Assembly (NCBI RefSeq): GCF_047495875.1 | Contig: NC_092464.1 | Coordinates: 22,166,865 to 22,230,864 of the forward strand | DNA length: 64,000 nucleotides | DNA from: Pithys albifrons albifrons | Lineage: Eukaryota > Chordata > Aves > Passeriformes > Thamnophilidae | Direction: 5' to 3' | Shown: in pieces, positions 54,111-64,000 of the stretch | How the letters are laid out: each line of letters begins with the position of its first letter | Position numbering within the stretch: the first letter of the stretch is position 1 | Program-made: the position numbers and the translations under genes | Notes under the pieces: generated by a model | The model's input: the letters and a program-made list of their open reading frames with translations, nothing else | Told to the model about the DNA's origin: nothing | Database searches by the model: none

Positions 54111-57100
54111 TTCTGCGTCTGGTGAGACAGACAGGCGAAGAGAGGAGAGGGTGGGATGCGCTGTCCAGCTGTGCAATACCTTGCTGGAGACTGCCGTATT
54201 TCTTCAGCATAAGGATTAGTATTGCAAAATCAAGGTTACCTTGCAGTAAGGGAAATTTGCCTAAACCCTTGCAGGTTAAATAATGCATTACTTTCCACAA
54301 GTGGAGGGTGAGAAACATGCTGGTAATTTGTACTATTTATAGGTCATATAATTTTTTGGAGCCTTATCCTGTTTAGAGCATGTGTGAATTATTCTTCTAT
54401 ACTTGTGCATCTGAGGTTGCTAGTACTGGGTTAGGCATTGAAAGGCAGGCACATACATATGTTTTTAGGATCAAGATAGGTACTTTGAGCTCTAAAAGGA
54501 AGAGCAAACTTGTAACACTGAGGCAGGAGTATATGTGTATTTGGGAAGCATGAATAATTTTTAAGCTAGTTATGTGTATTTGTTTTATGCTATGTGTGTC
54601 TTTGGAGTGGTACATTTTTACAGGTTTGTATTTTCATAGAAAAGCTTCTACTTTCTACCTTCTATCTAGAGAGAGCTTCCTTCTACCTTCTCTCTGACTA
54701 TGACTTTAAATGGTTCTTGAGGAAATTATCTTCATTGCTGGATTTTAGTCTCCTACATTTGTGAGAAATGGTGAACACATCCCTTGTCTTGCCCATGCCA
54801 TGATGGATTAGGCTGGTTTTCTTCCTTGGGCTTTCCTATTATCCCTTTCACTTCAAGATTTACAAGCCCTTTTATCCCAGTCTCATTATAATGTCTCTCT
54901 CAGCTTGCCTGGTTTGCAAAGAGTGCATCTAGCACAATGCTCTGACCTAGATGCAGGGAGTGCATTGCCAGTAGCTCAGCAATTTTCTTCTGAGCTGCAA
55001 TTGTGTTCAATAGCACAGAGGTTTCATTGTGGTGTCTTACAGCTAAGAAGAAGAAACCTATTTCTTCCATGGGTCAGAATTGCCAAATCCCAAACATAAC
55101 ACCACCTTTGTTTAATTAACAATCACTGAAATTACAGTTTGTTTTATTCTGCCCTGAATTCAAGCTGAAGAGGAATTTCCTAGCCTTATGATTAAGCAAT
55201 GAGCCATAAATCACGATTAGAAGGAGCTGAGTGCAATGTGATATGCTGTTCCACTGTGCTATGCAGTTACACTTTCACATAAAAATCAGCAGCTGAAATA
55301 CTACAATATCTTATACATTCTGCGTTAGACATTATAGAGGTTTTCTATCCATATTGGAATGGTTGACAGCTACCAGCCATATCAATTTATTGAATCAAGA
55401 TGTATGGGAATGAGGAAAAAATAATAAAATAATGTTTTTATTAAGTAGGCTTAAAAGATTTATACGTTTTGCAAACTGGTAATGTATTCTGCTGTAAATA
55501 AAGAATTCATTTAAGCTTTTTCCTTTGCAAAATGGAAGTATGTGATAATAGTCCAATAATTTGAGCATTTATCTCTAGTGCAAGTGTGTATGGTTATGTC
55601 TATATATTTTTATGCTTTTAATTTGAGGAGTTAAAGGGACTTTTATGGGCACATGATTAAAATGAAAGTATATTTTTATAGGCTGCTCAAAAGCATGTTG
55701 TGTAAGCTGGCAAATCCCAAGCAACAGCTGGTGCACAATTGGTTAGAGGACAATGTAGAAAGAAATATTTAGTGTTTATATTTCTCTGCAAGATATGCAC
55801 GTGCATATTTTTAAACAGTATCTTGTGATATTTGCCTATAGATGCATACAGAATAAAATTATATGAAGATAAGGTTCTTAATTTTATGGGTTCCTTTTTT
55901 TTTTTTTTAATCTTTTATCTCGTACAGTCTAACAGTGCTTCTGGTTCATTCTTGCTGTGAAGCTGTTGTGGTTTAACCCCAGCCAGCAAATAAGTACCGT
56001 GCAGCCTCTTGTTCACACTCCTTTCCCCTACAGTGTGAGGGGGAGGAGAATTGGGGGTGGGTAATAGAAACTCGTGGGTTGAGGGAAGGATAGTTTAATA
56101 ATTAAAACTAATTAAAATACAGTACTGTGACAGTAGCAATAAAAAAGAGAGAGAGAGAGAGAGAGAGAGCAAAAACACATGCACAATAAAACCAAAAAGC
56201 AACAAGTGATGGACAATACAATTGCTTACCACCTGCTGACGGATGCGAAACCCATATTAATATTATAAAAATGATGCTGAGAAGGGTTGCTGTAAGGTCA
56301 TTTCAACATTATTGATTCAGCTTTTATTTGTAGACTACGGCACATGATTTTGGTTTATATAAATTATATATAACATATATACATAATATATAAACATATT
56401 CTGAGCTTTTTAGGTTTTTGTACAAAAAAAATCTTGTATTTGCATTGCAGTGCTCCCAAATAACTCAGCTGGTTAAAAAAAAAAATCCAGTCTTTGGTTC
56501 TTACAAGAAATCAGACACAAAAAGTTGGACTTAAAGTTTCATGTTTTTCTATGATTCTATGGTATAATTGCATTTTTGTAATACTGAGAATTATTTTTAT
56601 TAAAACAGGAACAAACTGCATAATTAATTACATGGTTTCAGTCTATAAGTTTTAGAGTTAAGAATATAATTTGGAAGTCACGTGAGTTACAATTTATTGT
56701 GGAAACTCGGCCAAATCGTATACTTTATTGGATGACCAAGTTTCAGAGTTTTAAGCAGACCAAAGGCACTTGGAATCGGAATAGTTCTCAGAAGGAGCAT
56801 TACATTCAAAGTGGAAAAGCAGCATTTCTCAAAATTAAAACAGTTTTTATCAGTTTTAACACACCAGCTGTTGTCTGTGTTCACGCCTCCACTACTGGGC
56901 ATTTCATTCTGGGAGGCCTTGGTGGGAATCTCTCACAAACTCTTCCTTTCCAGTTATGCAAAGACTGAGGTTCTCAATGAGTTGGAAGATTATTTGCTAA
57001 AAAGCATCTGCATTGCTGCAGAACTTTTGTTCCTTTCCTTCCATTGCGTTTTTAAGGGTGCTACAAACTGACAGAGCCAGAGATGTCTGTTACCATCATG

Positions 57101-59393
57101 AACCCTTCTCATGTAATGTGCTGTGAATTTATGGCTACAGTTTAAAAGATTCAAGATTTATTAATTGCTGTTTTGCATGGAGCATTTCTTTGCTGTAACA
57201 CTCTTTCAATCATACATCATAATATTTTTAAAACATCCCTTTTAAATTCACCTCCATGCTTGCTGCTCCTTGTCATAACGCTGGTGTTACATATATACAT
57301 CCTCCTGTGGCAAGGACTTTTTTTTTTTTAGAAGACTTGTGTTTTCCCTTTTTGGGTTTCAAATAGCAATTGGAGAATTTGCAGAAAAAAAGAAATTCCT
57401 CAGAAGTTTGTATCTGACATCATTAGCCAAACTAAATTTCTGTACCAAAATAGTAAAAAAAAATAAAATAAAATAATTCCATCTCAGGAGGCAAAGGTGG
57501 CTCATTTGGTGGGAGAGTGCTCAGGTTTCTGTGCAGACACTGCAGTGTACTCAGCTTCCTTACCCCATCTCTCCTGCCACTCCTGCCTTAATGCAGCCAC
57601 CAGCTGATGTGCCCAGACGTCAGTCAATACGTAGTTTCATGATTCCATGAAGGAGCCTTTCTGTGAAGAAAGATGCTTGAGCATCACTCTCAAAATATTT
57701 CTCATTTTTCCTTCCTAGATTTAAAAACAGAAATTACCTTTCTCTGTTTAAATACAGAGTGCTATAGTGAACCCAGCTTTCATTCATACTTGCTTATTTC
57801 TGTCACCTGATCCACCCAGCACAGTCACTTGCCAAGAAGAAAGGTATCAGTTAAGGAGACAAACATGCATTAGGTTTTCTTATTTAAAAAAAAAATAAAT
57901 AAATCTTTCCTGTAACTAAGGGGAAAGCTGCTCTAAAGAAGCACAGTACAGACTTCTGAGCTAATGCTGGGATCTCAGTTATTTAAACAGAACCACAGTG
58001 CTCATGCTGAAACTGATGTTGAATATGTTGCTTCTTTTAAGAGCAATGATTTTTACATATTATATATGTATATATGTGGGTGTGTAATAGCACATCTTGC
58101 AGGATATACTGTGGATCTGCAATGCAGATACAACTTAAAAGCTGAAATAATTATTGAAATGAGCACATGAAATATTAAAGTGCCTGCATCTTTTTGCATT
58201 ATAGTAGAGCAGTGACCTTACAAGTCTGTGGTCACTGTATGAAAAGCATCTCTCTAAAATGTCCTGAGCATGAAACAGAACTCTAGTCTCTAGCCTGAGA
58301 CTTATGTATAGAGAGAATGGCTATAGCCTCAGTCTGATGTGAATATGTGATGCATGATGATGATGAAAGGAGTAAATTTACACTGCAGTCATGTGCTCCA
58401 CTGTGTAAGGTGGTCCTGGCAAGGGCACTGCTCATTCCTGTGCCAGCTGTTCATCCCCTACTGCACTGTCAGCAGAGCTGTGGAAATGAAGGGTGAAGTG
58501 GGCAGTGCCCCTCAGAGGGCATTTGAGCTCTTCCACTTGAGCCAACTCTATGCTGATAGGGCCAAACGGATTCAGAGATTAGTGCTGGGGTGTAAAGTTC
58601 AATGAATGCCTTTATACCCCCCAGTGTGACTGTGAAAGATGTGCACAACATAAATTGCGGAGACTGCTTGCATAAATATCTGTGGTTATCCTGACACTAG
58701 ACAGTCTGTAATAGTGCCAAGTGTTCAGATGTAAAACTGTTTATTTATCTTAGCCATACTGACCCTGTCAGCTAGTTCCCTAACTACATACAGTTTTATT
58801 AAGTTTCTTTCATGGGCAAGTGCCTACACTTACCTCTAAACCCAAGTGAGTAATAGAGAATATGTAATGATACAACTTTGTATCCTATACCTCATGTTTT
58901 AAGCACATCCCTTGAGAGGAAAACCAACACTTTCTGTTCTTTCATCAGGCTGATTTTGATGGTGCTGCAGAAGATGTAAAAAAATTAAAAACAAGACCAA
59001 CTGATGAAGAACTGAAGGAACTATATGGATTCTACAAACAGGCTACTGTTGGAGATATTAATATTGGTATTCCTATATATATATCACATTTACTTCCATA
59101 CCTTTATGAAATCAATCTAATCTTGTGTAAATCTGTATGATAATCAGAGGAATGTGTTTATTTTGGCAGAATGCCCAGGAATGCTAGATTTGAAAGGCAA
59201 AGCCAAATGGGAGGCATGGAACCTGAAGAAAGGTATTACACCAATTAAATTTGCATCATATAGTCATGTTTATAGGATGACAAATGAGGAAAGATAACAA
59301 CTGCTACTTTCCTTTGCAGGTTTATCAAAGGAGGATGCCATGAATGCCTATATCTCTAAAGCAAAAGAAATGGTAGAAAAATATGGAATCTAG
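54091..59393 (+). CDS. ACBD7: ACBD7, acyl-CoA-binding domain protein 7, complete CDS in 4 exons
   Basis: Coding exons: 54091-54102, 58949-59066, 59170-59232, 59320-59393; 267 nt, 88 aa plus stop, the length I recall for human ACBD7. The first exon codes only Met-Thr-Leu-Gln before a consensus donor (CAG|GTAAGC). The rest is a single four-helix ACBP domain: [32 protein letters not shown] (Tyr and Lys of the acyl-CoA pocket), [17 protein letters not shown] and the C-terminal helix ending VEKYGI. Such proteins bind medium- and long-chain acyl-CoA in the cytosol. Position beside RPP38 separates ACBD7 from the paralogue DBI. The four-residue first exon is the weakest part: it fits in phase and matches the family start MxLQ, but is short. 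No defects were seen. Confidence 0.95.
55962..56242 (-). mobile_element. 3' part of an avian ERV LTR, antisense
   Basis: Read on the plus strand, GTGGTTTAACCCCAGCCAGC is the reverse complement of the typical 3' end of the LTR family also seen at 42955. It is followed by CTCGTGGGTTGAGGGAAGGA and CAATTGCTTACCACCTGCTG. Only the 3' portion of about 280 bases is present; similarity stops near 56242. A GA microsatellite has expanded inside it. Confidence 0.85.
56146..56169. repeat. (AG)12 microsatellite inside the LTR fragment
   Basis: Uninterrupted AG dinucleotides directly after an A-rich run, inside the LTR remnant at 55962-56242. Confidence 0.95.
56448..56562 (+). mobile_element. decayed TguSINE1-like element (possible)
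   Basis: TAACTCAGCTGGTTA resembles a tRNA A-box head and is followed about 65 bases later by AGTTGGACTT and a terminal TTCTATGATTCTATGG, the repeated 8-mer that ends CR1-type tails. The central part, including a B box, is largely lost. It could instead be a short CR1 3' end. Confidence 0.45.
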
Positions 59394-59576
59394 AATACTC
59401 AAAATAATTCCCACTAACAATTAACTCTACTGTAGCTAATGAACTAACTCTGTTGGGAACACTGCAATACTAACTCCTTATTGTGTAGTCTGACAGTAGT
59501 AGCTTTTAAGCATAAGCTGTTTGACTGTAAAGGGTATTTACATACCTACTCTATTTTTAGATTGTATGTTATTTTA

Positions 59577-59597
59577 AATAAATTTGAACCTAATAAA
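59577..59597 (+). terminator. poly(A) signals, ACBD7
   Basis: Two AATAAA hexamers (59577-59582 and 59592-59597) about 185-200 bases after the ACBD7 stop codon. Confidence 0.6.
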
Positions 59598-59807
59598 TTA
59601 AGCCTTCTATAAGAATTGTGGATTTTTGTGGGTACTAAAATATATTTAGCATTTTTACAGGTGCTGGCAAACAGAGGTTCTAGAAGTAAAATCACATAGC
59701 TGTCATTTTTTGCAAATGTGGCTTTGGAATGAAGGGAAGAGTTTATGCACATCCAAGATGAGAAGAGGGAAAAGATGAAACCTTTCTTTTAAGACCCAAA
59801 GCCAATG

Positions 59808-59813
59808 TTTATT
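59808..59813 (-). terminator. poly(A) signal, OLAH
   Basis: TTTATT on the plus strand is AATAAA on the minus strand, about 165 bases past the OLAH stop codon. It lies about 0.2 kb from the facing ACBD7 signals. Confidence 0.55.
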
Positions 59814-59974
59814 TTCAAAAAAAAACCCAGGAAGACTCCCCTGCTTAAAGGATTACAGAGGAGGAACAGAACAACTCTTAGGCATAACTGCATGCAATGT
59901 ACAGAGATAATGACTACTTATGAAGTGCTACAGACTGATATTAAACTTACTGCTGTTAAAATTGAGGGAAATAC

Positions 59975-62900
59975 TCATAGACCAGCATTTTCTATGCATC
60001 TTGTTATATGTTTTGTCAAGAAGATTTCATTAGAGGGTTCCAGCAGATAAAAGTGACCTCCAGGGAGCTCATAAAAGGATGTATCTCCACTTGTTAGTTC
60101 TTGCCAAGCTGAAAAAGGTATTTCAGGTGTCAGAGAAATGTCAACTATTGTAACAATTTTACATAACTATTTCAAAGTTATTATTTAATAATTATTTTAA
60201 ATCCCATATCAACTGTTTGGTTCATACATTGAGACTGCTCTGTTGATTTGTTTCATTTAAGCAAGGTACCTTGTAAATCATGCAGTATGTCATCAGACCC
60301 ATTAAAGCAGGTAATATCACAACAGAAGGGGATACCCATTTCTGCCTTCTCAAAACTGTGAATATAAAAAGAAGTCATAAACCTTTCAATGAGATACCTA
60401 ATATTTGGCATTTGCTTCCACATACAAAATAATTTTTACATTCTCCTCCAAAATCTAACAAACTTCAGGATTCAGATTATGCAGAACATCAGAAGAAATT
60501 ACATCTGGAAGGTTCTTAGCTCCTTGCCCTACTGGAATTAGGTCTAAAATTGTAAAGAAAGAATCACCCAACAGTTAGGGGAGAAAAAGAGCTTCAACCT
60601 GCAATAAAAATTCTCACCTCCCATAAAAAATTACGTTACCTGCTTATATTCAAGTTCTAATGTTTCAGGGCCTTTCAGTGTCAGGTTCTTAAGACCAAAA
60701 TGAGTCCCACATCTGAGAGTATCGTTGTCTTTCCCAAGGTAAGAAACCTTACTCACACAGCAATGCTGGCTTTCATCTAACACTCAGTGGGGACTGCAGT
60801 TAGGACAGAAGCAGCTGTTTGCTCTCAGGGTGCCCAGAACACAGACACTCTTTGCTTCTGCTTAGGATAGGGGATCTTGGATCAGGGGCTGAACACAGTG
60901 ATCCTGACACATGATCAACTGAGATAATTAGCCTCAGAAAACAATAAAAGATGTGAGAATATTCCCTTTTAGTGGCTGCTAACTTTGGATCCTAAGTAGA
61001 ACTCTAATTGTACCACGACATGTTCACTACTGCAGCAGTTGCTACAGTAAGCAGGGTTTTCATCTAGGGCTTAAATATTAGAAAACAAATGGAGAAGCAC
61101 ACAAAGGAGAAAAGCTGTGTTTACCATTTCATAATCTTTTCATAACAGAAACTAGAACAAATTAAAAAGAAAGATAAAACCTGATATGATCAGACAGAAG
61201 TAAAAATGTAAAATACGAATGTATACAAAATTGTAAAACTTACGAGAATGTCTGTAAAACTCTAATGTCTTCTTTGAAAGTAAGCACCACATGTTTCCTA
61301 ATGTCTTCATTATGCAGAAGCTCAGTAGGAGTCCCTCCTATCTTCTGTATATATGCAAGAACTTCTTCATCTTTTGTATCAGATATGGGTATTCTTTTGA
61401 TGGAACGAATTTCTTCAGACTGTCAGTACCAGACAAAACGGATCAGGTGTTATATATAATATACTTAAAATAATATTTTCATTACAAATTATTTTAGTAA
61501 AAACTACAATAATCCTCCATCTCCAAAATACAATGGCTGATTATTTTAACATTCACCACTTCTTGAAAACGGTTAGTAGACTGTGTTTGCTGAAATTTGC
61601 AAACTATGAGGGAGACAAGTACCTTCCAGGTCTGAAGCTTTCACACACAAATAACTATTAACTCATTTTTGTTCCATTTTGACTCTGACTATTGAAAGTC
61701 AACTAATAAAATAATCTATTCAAGAGAAATAAAACACTAGCAGTGGACATGAACCTGACTAATGTAGGACAGAAGAGATCAACTGATTATGGGAATTTAC
61801 TTCCATGAATTCCAAGCTTATACTTAGGATTGCTAAGAAGCCCCAGAAACAGAAGAACAGAAATGGCAAATGCTGACTGAGGACAAGAAGACTGGGAAAA
61901 AGCCACTTCACTGCTGTTTTCCTGGGAAAAACCAGCAGAACCTCGGAAGAAGCTGATTGAAAATCCAACAGAGAATGAGGAGGGAAGGAAATAAATGTAC
62001 AAAGGGCTGATGCAGGCGGTTTATAAAAGACTAGGTTAAGACAGTTATTTGACTTACAGAGAAGGGAGGGTCACTTAGTATTTTATTTTGATTACTCTTT
62101 AATTTTAAGCCAAATGACATAGTAAATATTAACACAGTATTCAAAAAAGGCAGTATTAGCTTAAGGAGACTCTTCTCCCAAGGCTAAGGTTAGCGGCAGT
62201 GAATATTATGTAGTATGAAATTCTGCATCCGCCTCAGAATTAATTTCCTCTAAGAAAAAAACCCACTTTTCTCTACATAGAGTCTGAAGCAATGTTCATT
62301 TTGTATTTAAATTAATTTGCATTACATACTGTCAAATGTTATGTTTACTCTTGGTAGCTAATGACTGTTTTTTTTCATACAGTTAACAGTTCTGTAACTC
62401 ACATGGGGGGCATGGGCTCCCGATGAAAATAGGTGGACTGGCTCTAGTCCGTACTTTTTTTTCAGATGCAGTGCAACTGCAAAACTCAAGTAAGATCCAA
62501 AACTACAATGAAAAGAGAGATTAAAGCAAATTAAGCAAAAACATACATAAAACATTGAAAATGTAACATAATTTGAATTCCAGTGCTAACTGGATATCCT
62601 GAACATTTAGTGAAACCATATATAACATGTAAATTATATAGATATTTGTTAATTGACATAAAGTGTATGTCTACACAGTCTAGTTTTACAAATTAGACCT
62701 TTACCTTATCTCTCTTTTAGTAGTCTCTTTAATTTGCAATAAGAACAGTTATTGTGAATACTTGGTACTAAGCAAACTTCAAAATCTGGTTTTGATGATT
62801 GGTTCATTCCCTGCATTCATATAGATCAAGCACTGACACGAATATTAACCATTAATACAATTATAATTTATCAGAAACACAACATGTTCAGATGTTGTGC

Positions 62901-63224
62901 CTGAAGCAATAAATAAAAAAACCAGAATCTTTGAGAACAACAGCGTGTTTTAGGATGACTTGACAAAAGATCTTTGCAGAATCGTATCTTCCTAAAGTTT
63001 TTGCAAACAAAAATAAGTATCTACTCCTAGAGTTCAAAGACAGAAGCTCCTTCACCAGGACATCTAAAAATGTGTATGTTTTCACCTGTGACCAAAAAAT
63101 GCAAATGGCTTTTCTTGAAAGTCTTTTAACAAAACACTTGTAACTTCATTAACCAGGCTTGTCATATCTTTTGCAAAAGGTTCATTAAGGCGAGTTTCTC
63201 TTCCAGGAAACCTTACACACAACA
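59975..63224 (-). CDS. OLAH: OLAH, oleoyl-ACP hydrolase (thioesterase II), five 3' coding exons; 5' end outside the window
   Basis: Minus-strand exons in coding order: 63224-63086, 62502-62403, 61419-61244, 60355-60270, 60108-59975; 635 nt, 210 complete residues plus stop. All junctions are GT-AG and in phase. OLAH is an alpha/beta-hydrolase that releases medium-chain acyl groups from fatty acid synthase. Visible features: [27 protein letters not shown] with the nucleophile Ser split across the first junction, [40 protein letters not shown] (acid residue region) and [11 protein letters not shown] (catalytic His). The full protein is about 265 residues, so roughly 50 N-terminal residues are missing here. 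It lies tail to tail with ACBD7, as in other vertebrates. No disabling change was found in the exons seen. Avian oil-gland medium-chain thioesterase belongs to this family. Confidence 0.94.
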
Positions 63225-64000
63225 CTGCAGAAGAGGTGGAGAATGCAAGAGAAAAGGATTATAGTTATTTCAAATAGATACAGTAAAATAATTTTAATTA
63301 CGCTTTTTAATTATTCTGCAGAATATATAGATTATCTAAATTAATCAATTGTACAGTTGATACCATGTCTTTGCTATTGCTACTACTATGTTTTAATCCT
63401 GTGAGATATTAGGTTTCCATCCTTTCCTTTATTCACAAATGTTGGCTCTGGTTGACAAATGCCTTGGATCAGAATCCACAAGATCCTGATTTCAGCTAAG
63501 GTTTGAAAGCAACGTTATTACTATCAGTGTTAATAACAACCAGAAATTCATTAATTTCAGTAACAGGGTTGTGTAATATATATCCTTTCAAGGGCAGCAG
63601 AAAGTTAAACTATGTTAGAATTGTACGATCCCTGTTTTCATCTTTGTTGGCTCCTCAGGACTGCATGTTGTAAGATGTGGAATCATAGTACAAATTGGTG
63701 GATACTCCTATTTCTGTCTCTATAGAAGGAAATTTTACATGCTTTTATTATATTAGTTTCAAAAATGAGAATTTGCCTCTCACTTTTTAGTGAAAGTAAG
63801 GAATGAGTAGATCAGGAAAAAAAAGCTAATTTTCTAAAATCTGCCTGACCTCATGCATAATGTCAAACTCATGTGGAAGTAATGGGTCAGATGCAAAGTA
63901 TTTTAGAAGAGATAGAATAAACCACCACCTCATACCATACACATCAGTACAGCAATGTTTGCTTCTTCTGTACTTTCTTTCAGCAGAAGCCATCTCTGAA
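63225..64000 (-). other. OLAH: OLAH intron and possibly an upstream exon at the window edge
   Basis: AT-rich sequence with no clear match to the expected N-terminal thioesterase segment. At the edge, the minus strand from 64000 to about 63936 is open in two frames and ends in a fair donor (TATG|GTATGAG). One frame joins in phase to the exon at 63224 but does not resemble the family. I leave it unassigned. Confidence 0.4.

Larger units (their letters stand above)
54103..58948 (+). other. ACBD7: ACBD7 intron 1
   Basis: About 4.8 kb, AT-rich. It contains an antisense LTR fragment, a GA microsatellite and a decayed SINE (listed separately). No other exon or RNA gene was recognised. Confidence 0.8.

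Noticed and set aside
60638..60790. Minus-strand open stretch with a donor-like end (TAAGCAG|GTAACG) inside OLAH
   Set aside because: It looks exon-like, but the flanking OLAH exons already join in phase and align to the family without a gap. The best acceptor would give a 73-base exon that breaks the frame.

Overview
This is vertebrate nuclear DNA, most likely from a songbird (passerine). It has multi-exon genes with GT-AG introns, CpG-island promoters and AATAAA poly(A) signals. It also holds CR1 retroposon 3' ends, avian-type ERV LTRs and a tRNA-Ile/CR1 chimeric SINE of the TguSINE1 kind. Five protein genes lie in the order FAM171A1(+, 3' part only), NMT2(+, complete), RPP38(-, complete), ACBD7(+, complete), OLAH(-, 3' part only). 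From memory, the same neighbours occur in inverted orientation on human chromosome 10p13, so this is a conserved syntenic block.

Layout. 1-4200: the last two coding exons (transmembrane and cytoplasmic parts) and the 3'UTR of FAM171A1. 4200-14900: gene-free spacer with a CA microsatellite and a diverged direct duplication of about 0.45 kb (11906-12368 and 14452-14902); the second copy stops at the NMT2 CpG island. 14903-46150: NMT2 in 12 coding exons over 30 kb. Its spliced length is exactly 498 codons plus stop. Its introns carry a GC-rich minisatellite, CR1 fragments, one CR1 split by an insertion of about 1 kb, a SINE and an LTR. 46150-49890: spacer between the 3' ends of NMT2 and RPP38. 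49895-52500: RPP38, an intronless ORF with an inferred untranslated first exon in a CpG island. 52561-52625: a pentanucleotide array between the head-to-head RPP38 and ACBD7 promoters. 54091-59597: ACBD7 in four coding exons, with a partial LTR and a decayed SINE in intron 1. 59808-63224: five 3' coding exons of OLAH, facing ACBD7 tail to tail.

The genes do not form one pathway. NMT2 transfers myristate from myristoyl-CoA to protein N-termini, ACBD7 binds acyl-CoA, and OLAH releases acyl chains from fatty acid synthase, so three of the five handle acyl thioesters. RPP38 is a protein subunit of RNase P/MRP. FAM171A1 is a single-pass membrane protein. I found no CRISPR, operon, phage or defence-type system. 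The unusual content is in the repeats: the nested CR1, the tRNA-derived SINEs, the duplication next to the NMT2 promoter and the promoter-proximal pentamer array. Most other long reading frames are non-coding, including two of 420 codons over the NMT2 CpG island.
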